Assembly (NCBI GenBank): GCA_937890485.1
Contig: CALBXN010000092.1
Location: forward strand, 1 to 14,725
DNA: 14,725 nt
Direction: 5' to 3'
DNA from: an uncultured Treponema sp.
Lineage (GTDB): Bacteria > Spirochaetota > Spirochaetia > Treponematales > Treponemataceae
Of this stretch, positions 12,163 to 14,725 are shown one piece after another; within the stretch, counting starts at the first letter, position 1, and each line of letters begins with the position of its first letter. The notes below the pieces were generated by a model, which was given only the letters and a program-made list of their open reading frames with translations, had not been told where the DNA came from and did no database searches. A program made the translations under genes and the position numbers.

Positions 12163-13788
12163 CTATTCATCATGTTCCAAAACTAAAATATCATTTTTTG
12201 CAAGTATAGTTCTTCCGTCAGGGATTACTAATTTTCCATTTCGTTTAATTAGAACAATTAAAGATTTTTGTAAATCGAAAGCAATCTCTGATAATTTTTT
12301 TCCAATCCATTTGTGATTTTCTTCCAATTCAATTTCAACAAGTTCAATTTCATTTTTTGCTTCATTAGATTCATTTTTAGAATTGAATGCTTGAGCACAT
12401 AAAACAATTTCATCATTTGCTTTTATTTCAGTATTTCCTCTTGGAACAATTCTTTTTCCATCACGCAAAATTAAAACTAAAATTGTTTCTGGAGGAAGCA
12501 CAACTTCTTTTATCGTTTTATCAACCCAAGTATGATTTTCTGTTACATTCAATTTAATAAATTGAACAGGAACTTCTTCAGGATAATCTGTAAATGTTTT
12601 TAAAACGTTTGCATTGTTATCAATCATTTTTAGTTTTCTTGAAACAAGAGGAATTAATGAACCTTGTAAAGTGATTGAAAAAAGAACAATACAAAAAACA
12701 ATATGGAATAATCCAAAATCAGAAACATATCCTTTGTTTGTAATAGCCATAATTGCAAATACAATAGAAGCAGCCCCTCTTAATCCTGTAAACGAAACTA
12801 GAAGTTGTTGATTTATAGGACACTTCATCGGAGAAAGAATAGCAAATATAGTTACAGGGCGTGCAACAAAAGTAATAAATAATGCAATCGCTAAGGATGG
12901 CAAAATAAAATGTACCATTACGGAAGGTGAAGCAAGTAAACCTAATAGAAAGAAAATTAACATTTGCATCAATCCTGTAATGCCATCAAAAAAATTAACA
13001 AGATTTGACTTTTGTTGAAATTTTTTATTTCCTAACAAAAGCCCTGCTACATAAGCACTTAAATATCCGTTACCACCAATAAGAGTTGGAATAGCATAAG
13101 AACAAATTGCAACTGCAAGAACAAAAAGAGAATCAAATCCCGCAGAAGAAAATTTAAACTTATTCAAAATATAATATGCTCCATAACCAATTCCATAACC
13201 GATTGCAAGACCAAAAACAATTTGAGCAAAAAGCATATATGACATTTTGCCAATACTTGCATTACCTTGCATTAAAGAAAGAACTATGATTGTAAGCATA
13301 TATGAAAATGGATCGTTACTTCCACTTTCAACTTCTAACAAAGAAGCACTATTATATTTTAAGTTAAGTTTTTTAGAACGCAATATTGAAAACACAGATG
13401 CAGCATCAGTTGAACTTATTACAGCTCCAACCAAAAATGATTGCAAAATTTCAAACTTCAATACAAAGTAACAAAACAATCCTGTAAAAACAGCAGTCAA
13501 TACAACTCCTAAAGTGGAAAGTAAAACTGCTTTAACGGCAACAGGTTTTGCAGCATTTAAATTTGTTCCAAATCCTCCGTAGAAAATAATAAAAATAAGA
13601 GCAATAGAACAAATTGATTCGGCACTTTTGTAATCTTCAAATTTAATTTTAAATAGACCATCTGAACCAAAAATCATACCTAAAAGGATAAAAGCCAAAA
13701 GCATCGGCATTCCAACTTTTGAAGAAACTTTATTCAAAATGATACATAAAATTATTATCACGGAAATAAAAAATAAAATGCCTGCCAT
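12163..13788 (-). CDS. K+/H+ or Na+/H+ antiporter (CPA1, NhaP2/CvrA-like) with two TrkA-C domains
   Basis: A 541-residue inner-membrane antiporter. About 12 membrane segments fill residues 1-385; family motifs include GAVISSTDAASVFSILRSK, ESGSNDPFSYMLT with the Asn-Asp pair used by electroneutral members, and GLRGAASIVFAI. The soluble tail has two similar modules, about 395-465 (NHTWVDKTIKEV, ILRDGKRIVPRG) and 478-541 (NHKWIGKKLSEI, IKRNGKLVIPDG), which look like two TrkA-C (RCK_C) domains joined by an acidic linker, suggesting ligand control. Na+ versus K+ cannot be decided from sequence; the NhaP2-like layout favours K+. GAGGA lies seven bases before the ATG. It is the first gene of an operon with the 8-oxoguanine glycosylase. 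Confidence 0.9.
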   Translation of the reverse strand: MAGILFFISVIIILCIILNKVSSKVGMPMLLAFILLGMIFGSDGLFKIKFEDYKSAESICSIALIFIIFYGGFGTNLNAAKPVAVKAVLLSTLGVVLTAVFTGLFCYFVLKFEILQSFLVGAVISSTDAASVFSILRSKKLNLKYNSASLLEVESGSNDPFSYMLTIIVLSLMQGNASIGKMSYMLFAQIVFGLAIGYGIGYGAYYILNKFKFSSAGFDSLFVLAVAICSYAIPTLIGGNGYLSAYVAGLLLGNKKFQQKSNLVNFFDGITGLMQMLIFFLLGLLASPSVMVHFILPSLAIALFITFVARPVTIFAILSPMKCPINQQLLVSFTGLRGAASIVFAIMAITNKGYVSDFGLFHIVFCIVLFSITLQGSLIPLVSRKLKMIDNNANVLKTFTDYPEEVPVQFIKLNVTENHTWVDKTIKEVVLPPETILVLILRDGKRIVPRGNTEIKANDEIVLCAQAFNSKNESNEAKNEIELVEIELEENHKWIGKKLSEIAFDLQKSLIVLIKRNGKLVIPDGRTILAKNDILVLEHDE

Positions 13789-13824
13789 AAATTTATCCTC
13801 TTTATTATTTTTACTAATAGATAC

Positions 13825-13853
13825 ATTTTACCCTTAACAAATTTTATTTTCAA
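13825..13853 (-). promoter_or_regulatory. Promoter of antiporter-ogg operon
   Basis: On the minus strand TTGAAA (13848-13853), a 17-bp spacer and TAAAAT (13825-13830). Its -35 lies in the spacer of the divergent yitT promoter. Predicted start near 13818, a leader of about 30 nt. Confidence 0.65.
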
Positions 13854-13862
13854 TATTATACT
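13834..13862 (+). promoter_or_regulatory. Promoter of yitT-family gene, predicted leaderless start
   Basis: TTAACA (13834-13839), a 17-bp spacer and TATACT (13857-13862). The ATG at 13869 is exactly seven bases after the -10, so the transcript may begin at the start codon. Confidence 0.6.
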
Positions 13863-13868
13863 AATATT

Positions 13869-14725
13869 ATGAACGAAAAAAATAAAAAAAATTTTATGCA
13901 ATCTTCTATTCACACAATTTTTGAAATAAATCCTAACTCAAAATATTTTTCGATAATTAGAATTTTTCTTGTTTGTGTTGGCTCTTTTCTTTTTGCATTG
14001 AACTTAAATATTTTCGTTGTAAACTCTGGATTAATTCCAGGAGGTTTTACAGGAATTACAGAATTAACTCAGAAAATTTTATTAACATTTTTTGATATAA
14101 AAATTCCATTTGCTCCAATTTATTATTTATGCAATTTAATTCCAGCAATAATTAGTTTTAAATTTATAGGAAAAAAATTCACTCTTCTTTCTTGTTTAAT
14201 GATTTTACTTTCTGGATTTTTTACAGATATTTTACCAACCATTACAGTAACAGATGATATTCTCCTCTCCGCAATTTTTGGTGGATTATTAAGTTCAGTT
14301 GCTGTAAGTTTTTGTCTTTTTGCTGGAGCAACTAGCGGAGGAACTGATTTTATTGCAATATTTATTTCTGAACGATTTGGCAAAGATGCTTGGAATTATA
14401 TTCTTTATGCAAATATGATAATTTTAGCAGTTGCAGGATTTCTTTTTGGATGGGAATCTGCTCTTTACTCTATGATATTTCAGTTTACAGCTACACAACT
14501 TTTAAATTATTTATACAGACGATACCAAAAAGTTACGTTATTTGTAATAACAAATAAGCCTGATGAAATTTATACATTGATAAAAGAAAAAACAAATCAC
14601 GACGCAACTTTATTCACAGGAGAAGGATGCTTTGAAAAGCAAACAAGACATCTGATATACTCTGTAATTTCTGGGGATGAAAAAAATTTACTTGTAAACG
14701 CAATTAAAAAAGTTGACCCACAAGC
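13869..14725 (+). CDS. YitT-family membrane protein with DUF2179 domain (partial, 3' end missing)
   Basis: The frame is open from ATG 13869 to the window end, 285 residues without a stop. The membrane part carries NSGLIPGGFTGITELTQK and, further on, AGATSGGTDFIAIFISERFG, both diagnostic glycine-rich motifs of the YitT family (about five to six membrane helices). The C-terminal soluble part (from about residue 218, VTLFVITNKP, GEGCFEKQTRHLIYSVISG, IKKVDPQA) is the DUF2179 domain; little of it should be missing. The function of YitT proteins is not firmly known. No Shine-Dalgarno is present before the ATG (AATATT), consistent with the predicted leaderless transcript; an in-frame ATG at 13896 is an alternative, also without a clear ribosome site. 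Confidence 0.9.
   Translation, partial: MNEKNKKNFMQSSIHTIFEINPNSKYFSIIRIFLVCVGSFLFALNLNIFVVNSGLIPGGFTGITELTQKILLTFFDIKIPFAPIYYLCNLIPAIISFKFIGKKFTLLSCLMILLSGFFTDILPTITVTDDILLSAIFGGLLSSVAVSFCLFAGATSGGTDFIAIFISERFGKDAWNYILYANMIILAVAGFLFGWESALYSMIFQFTATQLLNYLYRRYQKVTLFVITNKPDEIYTLIKEKTNHDATLFTGEGCFEKQTRHLIYSVISGDEKNLLVNAIKKVDPQ

Overview
The window is AT-rich chromosomal DNA. Gene content and style (pyrB-pyrI-pyrC operon, small bacterial SRP RNA beside serine tRNAs without encoded CCA, FeoB with a small Cys-rich partner, outer-membrane-type protein, diguanylate cyclase) suggest a Gram-negative-type anaerobe. A commensal Treponema (Spirochaetota) is the best guess, but this is inference from gene content and not a database match. 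No phage, insertion sequence or CRISPR array is visible.

Layout. 1-531: 3' end of feoB and a small Cys-rich FeoB-associated membrane protein, closed by a terminator shared with the converging gene. 619-2898 (minus): a DUF1295 membrane enzyme and a membrane GGDEF protein. 2986-5970 (plus): promoter, structured leader, then pyrB, pyrI and pyrC for de novo pyrimidine synthesis. 6004-7073 (minus): a stable-RNA unit with a near-consensus promoter, reading tRNA-Ser(UGA), tRNA-Ser(GCU), tRNA-Arg(GCG), tRNA-Ser(GGA), then SRP RNA. 7130-7849 (minus): an exported beta-rich protein. 8125-9471 (plus): glutamate dehydrogenase with clear promoter and terminator. 9596-11341 (plus): a B12-binding radical SAM protein whose 3' end overlaps an 8-oxoguanine glycosylase gene on the other strand. 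11314-13788 (minus): that glycosylase downstream of a K+/H+ or Na+/H+ antiporter. 13869-end (plus): a YitT-family membrane protein, cut by the window edge.

The most unusual signal is a leader cassette of about 155 bp. It occurs once in front of pyrB and twice in tandem in front of the unrelated DUF1295 gene, always in sense orientation. Each copy folds on paper into four consecutive hairpins, ends directly at a TAGGA(G) Shine-Dalgarno sequence, and begins with its own Shine-Dalgarno plus start codon inside the first stem. Stems differ in sequence between copies but stay paired, including an ATG/CAT versus GTG/CAC exchange at the start codon. A second structural theme is a long hairpin fused to the discriminator base of all three tRNA-Ser genes, each with a different sequence. 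Two genes (radical SAM, yitT) have good promoters so close to the ATG, and no Shine-Dalgarno, that leaderless or near-leaderless mRNA is predicted.
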